Source of the DNA: JBCAWW01 sp039024315
GTDB taxonomy: Bacteria > Bacteroidota > Bacteroidia > J057
Direction: 5' to 3'
Assembly (NCBI GenBank): GCA_039024315.1
Contig: JBCCQN010000047.1
Location: forward strand, 1 to 43,087
DNA length: 43,087 nucleotides
Translations under genes and position numbers: made by a program
Shown here: in pieces, positions 1 to 8,374 of the stretch
How the letters are laid out: each line of letters starts with the position of its first letter
How positions within the stretch are numbered: position 1 is the first letter of the stretch
The notes under the pieces: model-generated
The model's database searches: none
What the model saw: the letters and a program-made list of their open reading frames with translations, nothing else
Told to the model about the DNA's origin: nothing

Positions 1-315
1 CCTCAAGACTCCCTCTCTCAGCTTAAAGCTTTTGCGGCGAAACATCACTTTGCCTTTCCTTATCTATGGGATCATCAGCAGGCCCTGGCGCGAGCCTTTG
101 GTGCGAGCAGGACACCCCAATGCTTTCTACTCGCAAGAGACGAGCAAGCTAGCCTGCGCTTGAGCTATGTCGGAGCCATAGACGATAGCCCTCGAGATGC
201 TAGCTCTGTCAAGCATAAGTATCTTGAAACGGCTTTGATGCAACAACTGCAAACAAGTCCGATCCAACAATCCTATACACGCGCTGCAGGCTGCGGGATC
301 AGATGGGCCCAATAA
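1..315 (+). CDS. Redoxin (AhpC/TSA-type thioredoxin-fold) protein, C-terminal part
   Basis: The reading frame is open from the first base to a TAA at 313-315, giving 104 residues; the 5' end lies outside the window. Visible landmarks are AFGASRTPQCFLL (the cis-proline loop followed by a beta strand), YVGAIDDSPRD, and the terminal GCGIRW. This series is typical of the 'redoxin family' thioredoxin-like proteins, relatives of AhpC/TSA and ResA, in which the invariant proline follows an RT dipeptide and the protein ends GC-x-I-x-W. The catalytic cysteine region would lie upstream and is not visible. Such proteins are usually exported thiol oxidoreductases or peroxidase-like proteins, but a specific substrate cannot be assigned. 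Family assignment is fairly secure; function is inferred. Confidence 0.8.
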   Translation, partial: PQDSLSQLKAFAAKHHFAFPYLWDHQQALARAFGASRTPQCFLLARDEQASLRLSYVGAIDDSPRDASSVKHKYLETALMQQLQTSPIQQSYTRAAGCGIRWAQ

Positions 316-582
316 AACCAAAGCTTGTAAAAGACAATGGCTCCACCCGGGGAAGGTTGGAGCACATTGAGTTTGGGGTATTAGGTAGGTTAATAAGAAG
401 ACTACACATGGCGTAAAGCCACTTTCATCTTGATATAAATTTATAGAAAAAAAGCTGCGATCACAAGCCAGCCAAACTCAGATGCGGTCTGAATCAATCG
501 CTTTTAGCTAATTTAGAGAGGATTTATTTACAAAAAGGGCCAATTCTTACGTCTAATAATGCTTCCAAGTATAAACTTTTTA

Positions 583-948
583 CTATGCAAAAGATTTAAA
601 AATCAACCAAAGCACTAACAAGCAAGCAAAAATAGATGCAATAACATATAAAAAGGCTGCCGCAAACTGCTGATTTTCCAACAGACGAAAGGTTTCCACA
701 CTAAAGGTAGAAAAGGTAGAAAAACCACCGCAGAAACCTAACAGCACCATAAGTTGTAGAGAGTTTGAAAAGGATTCTTTTTTGCTGAACCACACAAAAG
801 CGAGAGCAAAAATCACACAGGCCAAAAGATTCACGCTAAAGGTACCCCAAGGAAAACTCCCATGCTCAGGATTGAGCCAACGCGAAATGGCCACCCTAGC
901 GACACTCCCTAGCCCGCCACCGATAAATATCCCCAACCACTCACTCAT
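583..948 (-). CDS. crcB: Fluoride ion channel/exporter CrcB (FluC)
   Basis: About 121 residues if translation starts at the second of two adjacent ATGs (948; the first is at 951). A longer frame to 978 adds residues that do not look like the family, so the short start is preferred. Family signatures are in order: GGGLGSVARVAISRW near the N-terminus, GTFSVNLLACV in helix 2, and GFCGGFSTFSTFS in helix 3, which carries the phenylalanine-box and Na+ site region. Four hydrophobic segments match the small dual-topology Fluc subunit, which works as a dimer in the inner membrane to expel fluoride. The start overlaps the stop of the upstream lipoprotein gene (941-943), so the two are probably cotranscribed. 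No fluoride riboswitch is recognisable upstream. Confidence 0.93.
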   Translation of the reverse strand: MSEWLGIFIGGGLGSVARVAISRWLNPEHGSFPWGTFSVNLLACVIFALAFVWFSKKESFSNSLQLMVLLGFCGGFSTFSTFSVETFRLLENQQFAAAFLYVIASIFACLLVLWLIFKSFA

Positions 949-1603
949 CATAAGTCGCTTTACCACTAATCCATGCATTGAAGCCCGATCCCATCAAGGA
1001 GACATCATTGCTTACCTTCAAATTATGTTCGAGATAGCGTCCTTGCTCATCAAAAAAGATTTCTATATCCACGTCCAAACTGTAGAGCCAATTGTCTTTA
1101 GCATAAACACTTTGCCAATACAGTAAGGTCTCCGAAGATTCACTAAAAATGTATTTTTGGCTTTTCAGATCACTTTGGTTGGCTGAGGAGGCTTTGATCT
1201 GTATTAGCACGCTATCTCCATTTGTTTGGCTTTCATAATATGCCTGCATACTAGGGGCATCATGAAAGCTTTTGGTGGCCCATTCCAGTTCTGAGATCAA
1301 CATGCACTGCATGGAATCGGCGCCACTTTCGGTTTCACCTACTCTTATTTGGGGGAGGCTTGTCCAACTGGAATCCTCTTTAGTAACTGGATTTGTGCTA
1401 AGATTGCTTATCTCCTTTTCAAAACGGGCCATCTCTGTTTGACAAGACATCTGAATTTGGGCTTGCAGTTGCTGCTCTAAGGATGAGCGTTCGCGAGTAG
1501 CGTCCTCATCCCCACCGCAAGAAACCATAGTGGTAAAAAGAAGGAGCAGGCCCATAAAGGGACCTGCTACTCGTATCAATTTATCTTGTATCAGATTTTG
1601 CAT
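941..1603 (-). CDS. Hypothetical lipoprotein, 220 aa
   Basis: The N-terminus is a lipoprotein signal peptide: a basic stretch, the hydrophobic run FMGLLLLFTTMV, then a lipobox-like MVSC with Cys29. GGDED follows the cysteine directly. Acidic residues just after the lipid-bearing cysteine resemble the surface-export signal known in Bacteroidota, so the protein may face outward (inference). Residues about 36-70 are rich in Gln, Glu and Leu and probably form a helix or short coiled coil. The rest is an alpha/beta domain that I do not recognise. The stop overlaps the crcB start by a few bases, indicating one transcript, but nothing links it functionally to fluoride. Upstream lies a dispersed intergenic repeat that may hold the promoter. 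Confidence 0.7.
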   Translation of the reverse strand: MQNLIQDKLIRVAGPFMGLLLLFTTMVSCGGDEDATRERSSLEQQLQAQIQMSCQTEMARFEKEISNLSTNPVTKEDSSWTSLPQIRVGETESGADSMQCMLISELEWATKSFHDAPSMQAYYESQTNGDSVLIQIKASSANQSDLKSQKYIFSESSETLLYWQSVYAKDNWLYSLDVDIEIFFDEQGRYLEHNLKVSNDVSLMGSGFNAWISGKATYDE

Positions 1604-1630
1604 ATTGTGGCTCCATTGGACCGTAAAGGT

Positions 1631-1757
1631 ACAATTTAAGTACAGAGTAGAAAGTATCCCGAAAGCTTTCGGGAGTATTTAGTATGTAGAAAAAGGGGCT
1701 TCTTGAACTGTGTAGTCCACTTTTCCTAGGTCTTAGTAATGAATCCTATTGTCTAAG
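1631..1757 (-). repeat. Dispersed intergenic repeat, family A, copy 1 (with 18-bp palindrome)
   Basis: This fills the gap between the lipoprotein start and the gpmI stop. It contains the perfect 18-bp palindrome TCCCGAAAGCTTTCGGGA at 1657-1674. Read on the minus strand, the block runs: ctaagacctaggaaaa-like segment, palindrome, then tactttctactctgtact. The same order with the same palindrome is found at 36304-36440, and the first half recurs at 26330-26408. It has no coding potential. The palindrome could act as a hairpin at the 3' end of gpmI transcripts. Confidence 0.75.
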
Positions 1758-1760
1758 TAT

Positions 1761-3299
1761 TTATTTACGCAGCAATAAGCTATCGCCTGTCATCTCTGTT
1801 GGCTGGTCTAAGCCCATGATATCTAAAATGGTTGGGGCTAAATCGCCCAACTTACCCACTTGTTCGACTAGGTCTAAGCTTTCATCACTAGATACTAAAA
1901 ATAGCGGCACTAAGGCCGTAGTGTGGGCAGTATGAAGGCTTCCGTCAGCATTACGCATCTTATCTGCATTGCCGTGATCAGCAGTGATCAGTACCGTATA
2001 TCCGTTCTCTAGCGCTACTTCAGTAACCTCTTTGGTGCAGCCATCAACCACTTCACAAGCTTTGACCGCAGCCTCAAATACTCCCGTATGCCCCACCATA
2101 TCTGGATTAGCAAAGTTGAGACAAACAAAGTCAACTTCCCCCTTCTTTAGCTCGGCAGTTATTTTATCACGGATCTCATAAGCGCTCATCTCTGGCTTGA
2201 GATCGTAGGTTGCTACTTTGGGAGAGGCACATAGGAGATACTCTTCTCCTGCCATTTTTGCTTCACGTCCCCCATTAAAGAAAAAAGTTACGTGTGGATA
2301 CTTTTCGGTCTCGGCGATGCGAATTTGCTTCTTACCATTATTAGAAAGGTACTCCCCTAGCCCATTGACGATCTTATCCTTATCATAGAGGACATGGACA
2401 CCTTTAAAAGACTCATCATAGCGGGTGAGGGTGGCATAGTGAAGATCGAGGGTTTGCATCCCTTCTTCTGGCATATCTGCTTGTGTGAGGACATGCGTCA
2501 GCTCTCTCCCTCTATCGGTGCGGAAGTTATAAAAGAGGACTGCATCTCCTTCCTGAATTTTGGCTATAGGATTTCCTCCTTCTGTGATCACGCAGGGCTC
2601 AACAAACTCGTCCGTCTGGCCCTGTTCATAAGCGTTCTGCACCGCAGCAGCAGCAGACTCAAAAGCCGCCCCTTCTCCTTTCACCAACAGGTCGTAAGCT
2701 TTGCGCACTCGCTCCCAGCGTTTGTCCCGATCCATAGCAAAGTAGCGGCCGATGACAGAGGCAATTTTACCCGTACCAGTTTGCGCGATCGCTTCTTCTA
2801 ATTGAGCCACATATTTGATCCCACCATCAGGGGCGGTATCACGGCCATCGGTAAAGACATGAATGTAAACCGCCGGAATATCTTCTCTTTGCAACACAGC
2901 GAGCATCCCGATTAAATGATGTATACTACTGTGGACACCTCCATCTGACAATAATCCCAGGAGGTGTAGGGGTTTTTGATTGGACTGGCAGTACTCTACC
3001 AAATTTCGGAGTTCTGCATTTTGGGCAAAGCCCTCGCCTGCAATTTCGCGATTGATCTTGACAAGGTCTTGATAAACGATCCGGCCGGCTCCTATATTCA
3101 TATGGCCTACCTCCGAATTACCCATCTGTCCTTCGGGTAGGCCAACCTTGAGCTCAGAAGCTTCTAGTTTGGTAAAAGGGTAGGATTGGAGCGCATGATC
3201 GTAAAAAGGGGTCTTGGCGGCGTTTATCGCACTTACTGACTCATCTTGAGCCATCCCCCAACCGTCCATTATGATTAAAATTACTTTTGGCGTATGCAT
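1761..3299 (-). CDS. gpmI: 2,3-bisphosphoglycerate-independent phosphoglycerate mutase
   Basis: 512 residues, the usual length for the cofactor-independent, Mn-dependent enzyme that interconverts 3- and 2-phosphoglycerate in glycolysis. The alkaline-phosphatase-superfamily metal site is visible: Asp12 in IIMDGWG, and the catalytic serine Ser62 in GNSEVGHMNIGAGR. Substrate-binding landmarks follow: GLLSDGGVHS, HVFTDGRDTAP, GRYFAMDRDKRWER and NFRTDR. The C-terminal metal ligands are in NFANPDMVGHTG, ITADHGNADKM and HTAHTT. The start ATG at 3297-3299 gives the expected N-terminus. The gene stands alone, read towards a repeat-containing intergenic region. No unusual residues were seen; the assignment is certain at family level. 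Confidence 0.98.
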   Translation of the reverse strand: MHTPKVILIIMDGWGMAQDESVSAINAAKTPFYDHALQSYPFTKLEASELKVGLPEGQMGNSEVGHMNIGAGRIVYQDLVKINREIAGEGFAQNAELRNLVEYCQSNQKPLHLLGLLSDGGVHSSIHHLIGMLAVLQREDIPAVYIHVFTDGRDTAPDGGIKYVAQLEEAIAQTGTGKIASVIGRYFAMDRDKRWERVRKAYDLLVKGEGAAFESAAAAVQNAYEQGQTDEFVEPCVITEGGNPIAKIQEGDAVLFYNFRTDRGRELTHVLTQADMPEEGMQTLDLHYATLTRYDESFKGVHVLYDKDKIVNGLGEYLSNNGKKQIRIAETEKYPHVTFFFNGGREAKMAGEEYLLCASPKVATYDLKPEMSAYEIRDKITAELKKGEVDFVCLNFANPDMVGHTGVFEAAVKACEVVDGCTKEVTEVALENGYTVLITADHGNADKMRNADGSLHTAHTTALVPLFLVSSDESLDLVEQVGKLGDLAPTILDIMGLDQPTEMTGDSLLLRK

Positions 3300-3487
3300 G
3301 CCGCAAATGTAAAATATAATCGTTGAAATCTACACGAAATCTTAGCTATCTAAGGTTATCAAACCGTTAAGACTGAAAAAATAACCATTCACCCTCCTCA
3401 GAAGGGGTAATTACTTAAAACCCAATGCGATTGGCACGGTCTTAGCATATACCCACATGAATTGTGATGACAACAAGGTTCTGAAGT

Positions 3488-3883
3488 ATGAAGTTTTTAA
3501 GCACCCTAACTTTGCTTCTCGTCATCTCTGTTATCGGAGTGGGACGGGTCCAGGCACAAAACGACGTGGTCAACGCGGTCGTGGAGAGCCTTACCGCCGG
3601 AAACGGAGAGGCTATGGCAAACTATTTTGGGGATAGGGTTGAGATCACGCTTTTTAATCAGACGCACATTTATTCCGCGACTCAGGCGCGTTATGCCATT
3701 CGTCAATTTTTTAGCGACTATCCTTCGGATAATTTCACTTTGCTCAATACTGGCAGTACAGGAGAGACCTCCTACATTCTCGGTACGTTAATTACAGCCA
3801 AAGGTAATTTCAAGGTTAACGTTCACATCCGGACCGCCGGCAATGGTGGTGCCATTGAGCAAGTTCGCTTTGATCTACGATGA
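3488..3883 (+). CDS. DUF4783 family exported protein
   Basis: 131 residues with an N-terminal signal peptide (FLSTLTLLLVISVIGVGRVQAQ, cleavage likely after AQ-A or QAQ). The mature part of about 105 residues has the pattern of a small NTF2-like alpha+beta fold: NDVVNAVVESLTAGNGEAMANYF, VEITLFN, ATQARYAIRQFFSDYP, then strands ending GGAIEQVRFDLR. This matches DUF4783, a Bacteroidota-specific family commonly encoded just upstream of nadC, as here. Its function is unknown. A strong intrinsic terminator follows at 3920-3944, so the gene probably has its own transcript and nadC is started separately. Confidence 0.82.
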   Translation: MKFLSTLTLLLVISVIGVGRVQAQNDVVNAVVESLTAGNGEAMANYFGDRVEITLFNQTHIYSATQARYAIRQFFSDYPSDNFTLLNTGSTGETSYILGTLITAKGNFKVNVHIRTAGNGGAIEQVRFDLR

Positions 3884-3919
3884 TATAACGCGGCAATACT
3901 CACTAGCAATAACATTAAG

Positions 3920-3944
3920 GTCCTGCTTTGGCGGGACTTTTTTT
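3920..3944 (+). terminator. Rho-independent terminator of the DUF4783 gene
   Basis: A 7-bp GC-rich stem (GTCCTGC at 3920-3926 with GCGGGAC at 3931-3937, one G-T pair) encloses the 4-base loop TTTG. It is followed directly by seven T residues at 3938-3944. It lies 37 bases after the stop of the DUF4783 gene on the same strand. Confidence 0.9.
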
Positions 3945-3958
3945 GTGACTGGGTCTGT

Positions 3959-4061
3959 ATTTAAAGTACTTAGTATTTAGATGCTAATGTATCGACCTAT
4001 TGTCAATCCCTCTCTTCTCTGTACTAAATACTTTCTACTTAATACTTTCTACTTAACTTGC
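3959..4061. repeat. AT-rich intergenic repeat, family A-like, with a 14-bp tandem duplication
   Basis: Between the DUF4783 terminator and nadC lie units resembling those of the family A repeats (agtacttagtatttag, tctctgtact). They are followed by an exact 14-base tandem duplication, AATACTTTCTACTT, at 4027-4040 and 4041-4054. The palindrome of the full-length copies is absent. It may contain the nadC promoter, but no clear TAnnTTTG box is visible. Confidence 0.55.
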
Positions 4062-4081
4062 AGCCTTAATCCTATCTGATC

Positions 4082-4939
4082 ATGATCGATTTTCTCAACC
4101 ATCCCGAAACCGAACGAATCATAGACGAAGCTTTACGCGAGGACATTGGTCCTGGTGATTATTCTACGCTCTCTACTGTTCCGGAGGGCCATACTTCCGC
4201 CGCTCGCTGTATCGTCAAAGCGAAAGGCATTTTGGCTGGGGTGGCTATCGCCGAACGCATATTTCAAAAGGTTGACCCTCAACTAGTCTATGAGGGTATA
4301 TTGCAGGATGGCGCAGTGATCGATGAACTGATGACGGAGGCATTTTATGTCAAAGGAGATCCTCGTTCTATCCTGCAAGCAGAACGCTTAGTTTTGAATA
4401 TCATGCAACGCATGAGTGGGATTGCCACCTTGACGCGAAAAGTGGTCGATCAATTGGAAGGCACCAATTGCCGCGTTCTGGATACGAGAAAAACTACCCC
4501 TCTCATCCGCCATCTAGAAAAATGGGCGGTTAAAATTGGGGGAGGCACCAATCATCGCTTTGGACTTTATGATATGGTTATGATCAAGGACAATCATATT
4601 GACTACGCCGGCGGGATCGCAGAGGCCATTAGTTCCTGCAAGGACTACCTAAAGACCAACAATCTCGATCTCAAGATCGAAGTAGAAGCCCGTAATCTCG
4701 ACGAAGTCCAGCAAATCTTAAAGGCAGGCCCTGTCCACCGGATCATGCTCGACAATATGTCTTTGGAAGATATGCGCACTGCCGCGGAGCTAATTGACGC
4801 ACGCGCCCAAACCGAAGCCTCAGGAGGGATCACCCCTGATTATGTCCGTCCTATTGCTGAAACAGGCGTTGATTTTATCTCCATGGGAGCCTTGACTCAC
4901 TCGGTGATGAGCTTGGATATCAGTTTAAAAGCGGTATAG
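4082..4939 (+). CDS. nadC: Nicotinate-nucleotide pyrophosphorylase (quinolinate phosphoribosyltransferase)
   Basis: 285 residues, the normal length. The enzyme joins quinolinate and PRPP to give nicotinate mononucleotide, CO2 and pyrophosphate in de novo NAD synthesis. Landmarks are REDIGPGDYST at the N-terminus, AERLVLNIMQRMSGIAT, the active-site segment DTRKTTPLIRHLEKWAVKIGGGTNHRFGLYDMVMIKDNH, and IEVEARNLDEV. The C-terminal GALTHS and DISLKA are family-typical. No nadA or nadB is nearby in the window. The 3' end faces that of the nuclease gene with only 4 bp between stop codons, which leaves no room for a separate terminator. Confidence 0.97.
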   Translation: MIDFLNHPETERIIDEALREDIGPGDYSTLSTVPEGHTSAARCIVKAKGILAGVAIAERIFQKVDPQLVYEGILQDGAVIDELMTEAFYVKGDPRSILQAERLVLNIMQRMSGIATLTRKVVDQLEGTNCRVLDTRKTTPLIRHLEKWAVKIGGGTNHRFGLYDMVMIKDNHIDYAGGIAEAISSCKDYLKTNNLDLKIEVEARNLDEVQQILKAGPVHRIMLDNMSLEDMRTAAELIDARAQTEASGGITPDYVRPIAETGVDFISMGALTHSVMSLDISLKAV

Positions 4940-4943
4940 TTTT

Positions 4944-7865
4944 CTACCGATTACAAACTTCTTTGTAAGGGCAAATACGGCACTTTTTTTCGTCCTCAGT
5001 CTGGGAGAAGTCGGATTCAAAAATCTGGTGGATGAGTTCCGCGAGGCGGGTCTCAAACTGATACAATAACTCTGGATTGAGCGGCTGGTTACCATCGAGA
5101 TATTGGATACCGTCCTTTAGCTTGCGCGCCGTATAATAGCCTACCTTAATGCGAGCATCAGGATTTTGGCGATGATAAAGCCATGCATACAGATAGCCCT
5201 GAAAAGCTTCTTTATACTTATTGTCTTTGAACAGATCATCTATCTTTGTCTTTGAGGTCCCCAACTCCACTCGCCCCGTTTTGTAATCCAAAATTCGGAT
5301 GCTATCCTCAGCTATTTGATGATCGATGCGGTCAAAAGCCCCATTAATACGTACACGATACTTTCCGGTATCAAATTCGGTGAGGTAGTTCTTATCATCT
5401 TCGCGGCTCAAGAGGGTAAAAGGATCACCACTGACATCATGCTCTATAATCCGCTTGCATAACTGTTCGATAACATTACGTAGCAAATAATTTTGCCCTT
5501 GCAGATCACTAGGTCTTCCTAGATTATTTTTAGCCAAAGCATCCTTTAAACTAGGGGCTAAGCGACGATTTAGCTCTGCTTTATCATTGGGGCCGATGGT
5601 CTTGCCTTCGTAGCCTTTATAGACATATTCCAACGCGTGGTGGAGTACGCTGCCAAAGGTGTTAGCCTCCATGCTTTCTTCGACTTCCTCAGCCTCTTTG
5701 ATCATCGCTACGTATCGAAAATAATAGCGCAGTGGGCAGCCCAGATAGGTATTAAGAGCAGTAGCGGAGAAATAGCCCTCGCTGTCCGTGGCGATGTAAC
5801 GCTGGTGTAATATAGTCCTGATCTCCGCTTCATTGGCTACATTGATCACAGGACTTTCGCCATAAGCCGCTGGCGTAGAAACGATGCGTTCGTGCACACG
5901 AAGACGATCATGCTGCTTAGGAAAAAAATGTCGAATCTGCCGAATAAAACGGCTCAATTCTTTAGCTCCTCCCCCACTACTGTCATGCACGACGGTATTA
6001 TAGATCAGATGGATTTCTTCCGTTCGCTGCAGGAGGCGATAAAAGTGATAAGCATAAATAGCGTCCTTCTCCTCAAAAGTAGGCAGCCCAAAAGCCTTGC
6101 GCAGATTATAAGGAATAAAACTATTGCCGGAGCTAGTATCGGGCAGATTGCCTTCGTTGGCGCCAAGGATATAGACCCGCTTAAAATCTAGCACCCTTGT
6201 CTCCAAAAAACCCATAATCTGCAATCCTACTAGAGGCTCGCCCTCAAAAGGGATCCTTACCCTTTGCATCACCTCACGAAACAAATTGACAAAGCCACGC
6301 AGCCGAATCGGCACTGGATACTGACTCAGGATGTCTTGGAGTTGATTGAATTGGGTATGGAAATGATAGATGTACTCAGCCTCTAAAACGGCATTACGCT
6401 CTTTGGCATCATCCAGGAGAGAAAGAAAAACCGTCTGTAGATAAGCATTCAAACTTTTTAAATCTGACAAGGGCTGTTCAGTGCTCAACTCTGGAGGATG
6501 GAAAATATGACTCAGCAGTGGTCCAAGCGGATATTGTGCTAAGCGCGCTTGCGATACATATATCAGGTTCGAACGGCGGACGACCTTTAGGATTTCCTCA
6601 CTGACTTGGGCATTCTCCGCTTTGATATAAGGGTTATTAAGAATTTCTTGGACCTCTCTGTGGGCAAAAGCAACTTGACCTTGGTGCCAACGTAGGTTAC
6701 GCAGCAAACGGCTCACCACCATCAAGAGGCTAAAGATATGGGTTTGGCGCAGCGGAAAGCCCATAGTAATATTGAGGCGTTCGACCTCTGCAGGCATAGC
6801 GTAGAGGGTTGGAAAAAGGAGATTTTCGTCTGCCAGCACTATGGCCGTTTCCCTACCTTTGAGTTTTGCAAGCTCTTGACCTCGGAGGAGGTTGCCGAGG
6901 TATTGAGACTGACCTACTTGCAATGGTACCCCAGTGTGGTAAATATCTTTGGGTTCCTGCCGCATATCGTGGAGGATGAGGCGAGTGTCCCAGTTTTTAC
7001 TGCCCCATTTTTTGTGGTATTCCTGAATAAATTTTGCCGGTTCTTCGCCCGTGAGATGCGCCTCACGATGAGGGCGTTCTCCCGGAGGGGTGTAATAAGC
7101 CCAGTCAACATCCCAATAGACGATAGCCTGTTTGGAAGCCAAAAGGGAAGCCATGATTTCCTCTTCCGCTTTTGACAAAGCATTGAAGCCCACGAAGACA
7201 ATTTTTGGGTGCTCGAGATTTAAGGCCTGAGGATCCTCCTTTAGTTGCTCAACGATATTGAGATAGGCCATACCATCGTAGCCAAGGCCTTTTTTAGCTA
7301 AGGCTGCCTTGAAGCCTGCATAGACATCATATAAGGTCTGCCAGATTTTGAGAAACTTTTCCTGAGTCTCGGTAGGCCCCTCATCATTGGCCCGCAGCGT
7401 ATTCCAGAAGCGCCTTAATGCCTGCTGATACTCTTCTCCCTCAGGCAGGTTAAAAAAGAGTTCGATCTCCTTTAAATCTTTGACATTGGTAAAGAGCTGA
7501 CGAGCATCTACGCAATATTTATCGACTTCATCAAAGTCCTTGACCAGCATCTCACCCCAAGGATAAAAACGTTCAAATGGCTCAAACCAATCTGGCTCCT
7601 CTTGCCGCAGACGCTTCATATAAACCGCGTACAACTCAAAAACCAAGGGCAGCATGTCGGGAAACTGCCAATCAAACTGCTGACGGACAAAGTCTTGAAT
7701 CGAAAGCATGCGTGGGGCCCAGATAGTTTGCCGATAGGCATCAGCTAAGGCTTCTCGCAAAAAAACCACGGCCCTACGGGTAGGAACTACTATACAGACT
7801 TGGGAAATATCATCAGCAAATTCTTTTTTGAGGTCAGTAACAATTTGCTGGAGAAAGGTATTCAT
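4944..7865 (-). CDS. AddB/RecB-like PD-(D/E)XK nuclease protein
   Basis: 973 residues. The N-terminal part (VCIVVPTRRAVVFLREAL) resembles the degenerate helicase-like region of AddB-type proteins. In the centre GLQIMGFLETRVLDFKRVYILGANEGNLPD matches the 'G-x-ET-R-x-LDF' segment of this family. The C-terminal nuclease domain starts near residue 700 with CPLRYYFRY and carries RINGAFDRIDH and ILDYKTGR (near 860), the D and D-x-K catalytic motif. It ends with C-x2-C-x5-C (CRICPYKEVC). Together with the cysteine in CPLRYYF this gives the four-cysteine iron-sulfur staple typical of AddB. It probably acts with a UvrD/AddA-like helicase in double-strand break processing; that partner is not in the window. 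The gene stands alone. Confidence 0.85.
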   Translation of the reverse strand: MNTFLQQIVTDLKKEFADDISQVCIVVPTRRAVVFLREALADAYRQTIWAPRMLSIQDFVRQQFDWQFPDMLPLVFELYAVYMKRLRQEEPDWFEPFERFYPWGEMLVKDFDEVDKYCVDARQLFTNVKDLKEIELFFNLPEGEEYQQALRRFWNTLRANDEGPTETQEKFLKIWQTLYDVYAGFKAALAKKGLGYDGMAYLNIVEQLKEDPQALNLEHPKIVFVGFNALSKAEEEIMASLLASKQAIVYWDVDWAYYTPPGERPHREAHLTGEEPAKFIQEYHKKWGSKNWDTRLILHDMRQEPKDIYHTGVPLQVGQSQYLGNLLRGQELAKLKGRETAIVLADENLLFPTLYAMPAEVERLNITMGFPLRQTHIFSLLMVVSRLLRNLRWHQGQVAFAHREVQEILNNPYIKAENAQVSEEILKVVRRSNLIYVSQARLAQYPLGPLLSHIFHPPELSTEQPLSDLKSLNAYLQTVFLSLLDDAKERNAVLEAEYIYHFHTQFNQLQDILSQYPVPIRLRGFVNLFREVMQRVRIPFEGEPLVGLQIMGFLETRVLDFKRVYILGANEGNLPDTSSGNSFIPYNLRKAFGLPTFEEKDAIYAYHFYRLLQRTEEIHLIYNTVVHDSSGGGAKELSRFIRQIRHFFPKQHDRLRVHERIVSTPAAYGESPVINVANEAEIRTILHQRYIATDSEGYFSATALNTYLGCPLRYYFRYVAMIKEAEEVEESMEANTFGSVLHHALEYVYKGYEGKTIGPNDKAELNRRLAPSLKDALAKNNLGRPSDLQGQNYLLRNVIEQLCKRIIEHDVSGDPFTLLSREDDKNYLTEFDTGKYRVRINGAFDRIDHQIAEDSIRILDYKTGRVELGTSKTKIDDLFKDNKYKEAFQGYLYAWLYHRQNPDARIKVGYYTARKLKDGIQYLDGNQPLNPELLYQFETRLAELIHQIFESDFSQTEDEKKCRICPYKEVCNR

Positions 7866-7936
7866 AAAAAATTAGCAGTGTGTGTAGTTCCTAGTTTAAA
7901 GCTAACCACAAATTCATAATTTCCGTATAATTAGAT

Positions 7937-8332
7937 ATGTTATTCCTCGCTATTTTTCTCGGTTTATTTTTTGCTGGCGTAGGATTTCTCCTTACCACCA
8001 AAAATGCTTCTACCTTGCTCGCAGGCTACAATACTATGTCCGCTGCGGAAAGAGAGCAAGTGGATATAGAAGGCTATATCCCCTTCTTTCGTAAGTTTCA
8101 TTGGTTCCTAGGTGGCTCTACTGTCCTACTTAGCCTAGTGGCTTACCTTTCCATGGGAGAGTTAGCCTTAGGTTATGTGATTGGGCTATACCCCATTCTG
8201 GCCTATGTCTATTTTATCCCCGCAGGACGTAAGTTTTATCACAACAAGTCGCAGACTTGGTTGTCCAATGTAGCTATGGGAGTACTGATCGCTACCGCTG
8301 TTGGTGTAGCATTGTTGCTTTCCTTGGCTTAG
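7937..8332 (+). CDS. DUF3784 family membrane protein
   Basis: 131 residues with four hydrophobic segments. The first, LFLAIFLGLFFAGVGFLLT, is followed by the family hallmark LLAGYNTMSAAEREQVD and then by FFRKFHWFLGGSTVLLSLVAYL and two more helices. The 'aGYN-t-s-eE--k-D' signature after the first helix is characteristic of DUF3784, small inner-membrane proteins of unknown role. It is divergently transcribed from the nuclease gene, with about 70 bp between starts, and converges on the SprB-repeat gene. It probably forms a single-gene transcript. Confidence 0.78.
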   Translation: MLFLAIFLGLFFAGVGFLLTTKNASTLLAGYNTMSAAEREQVDIEGYIPFFRKFHWFLGGSTVLLSLVAYLSMGELALGYVIGLYPILAYVYFIPAGRKFYHNKSQTWLSNVAMGVLIATAVGVALLLSLA

Positions 8333-8374
8333 GGTGGCCATTTCATGGAACGCTCAACTCATTTATAAGGAACC

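Noticed and set aside
1657..1674. The 18-bp palindrome as an insertion-sequence end
   Set aside because: No transposase or target duplication is near either copy; a small non-autonomous repeat explains it better.
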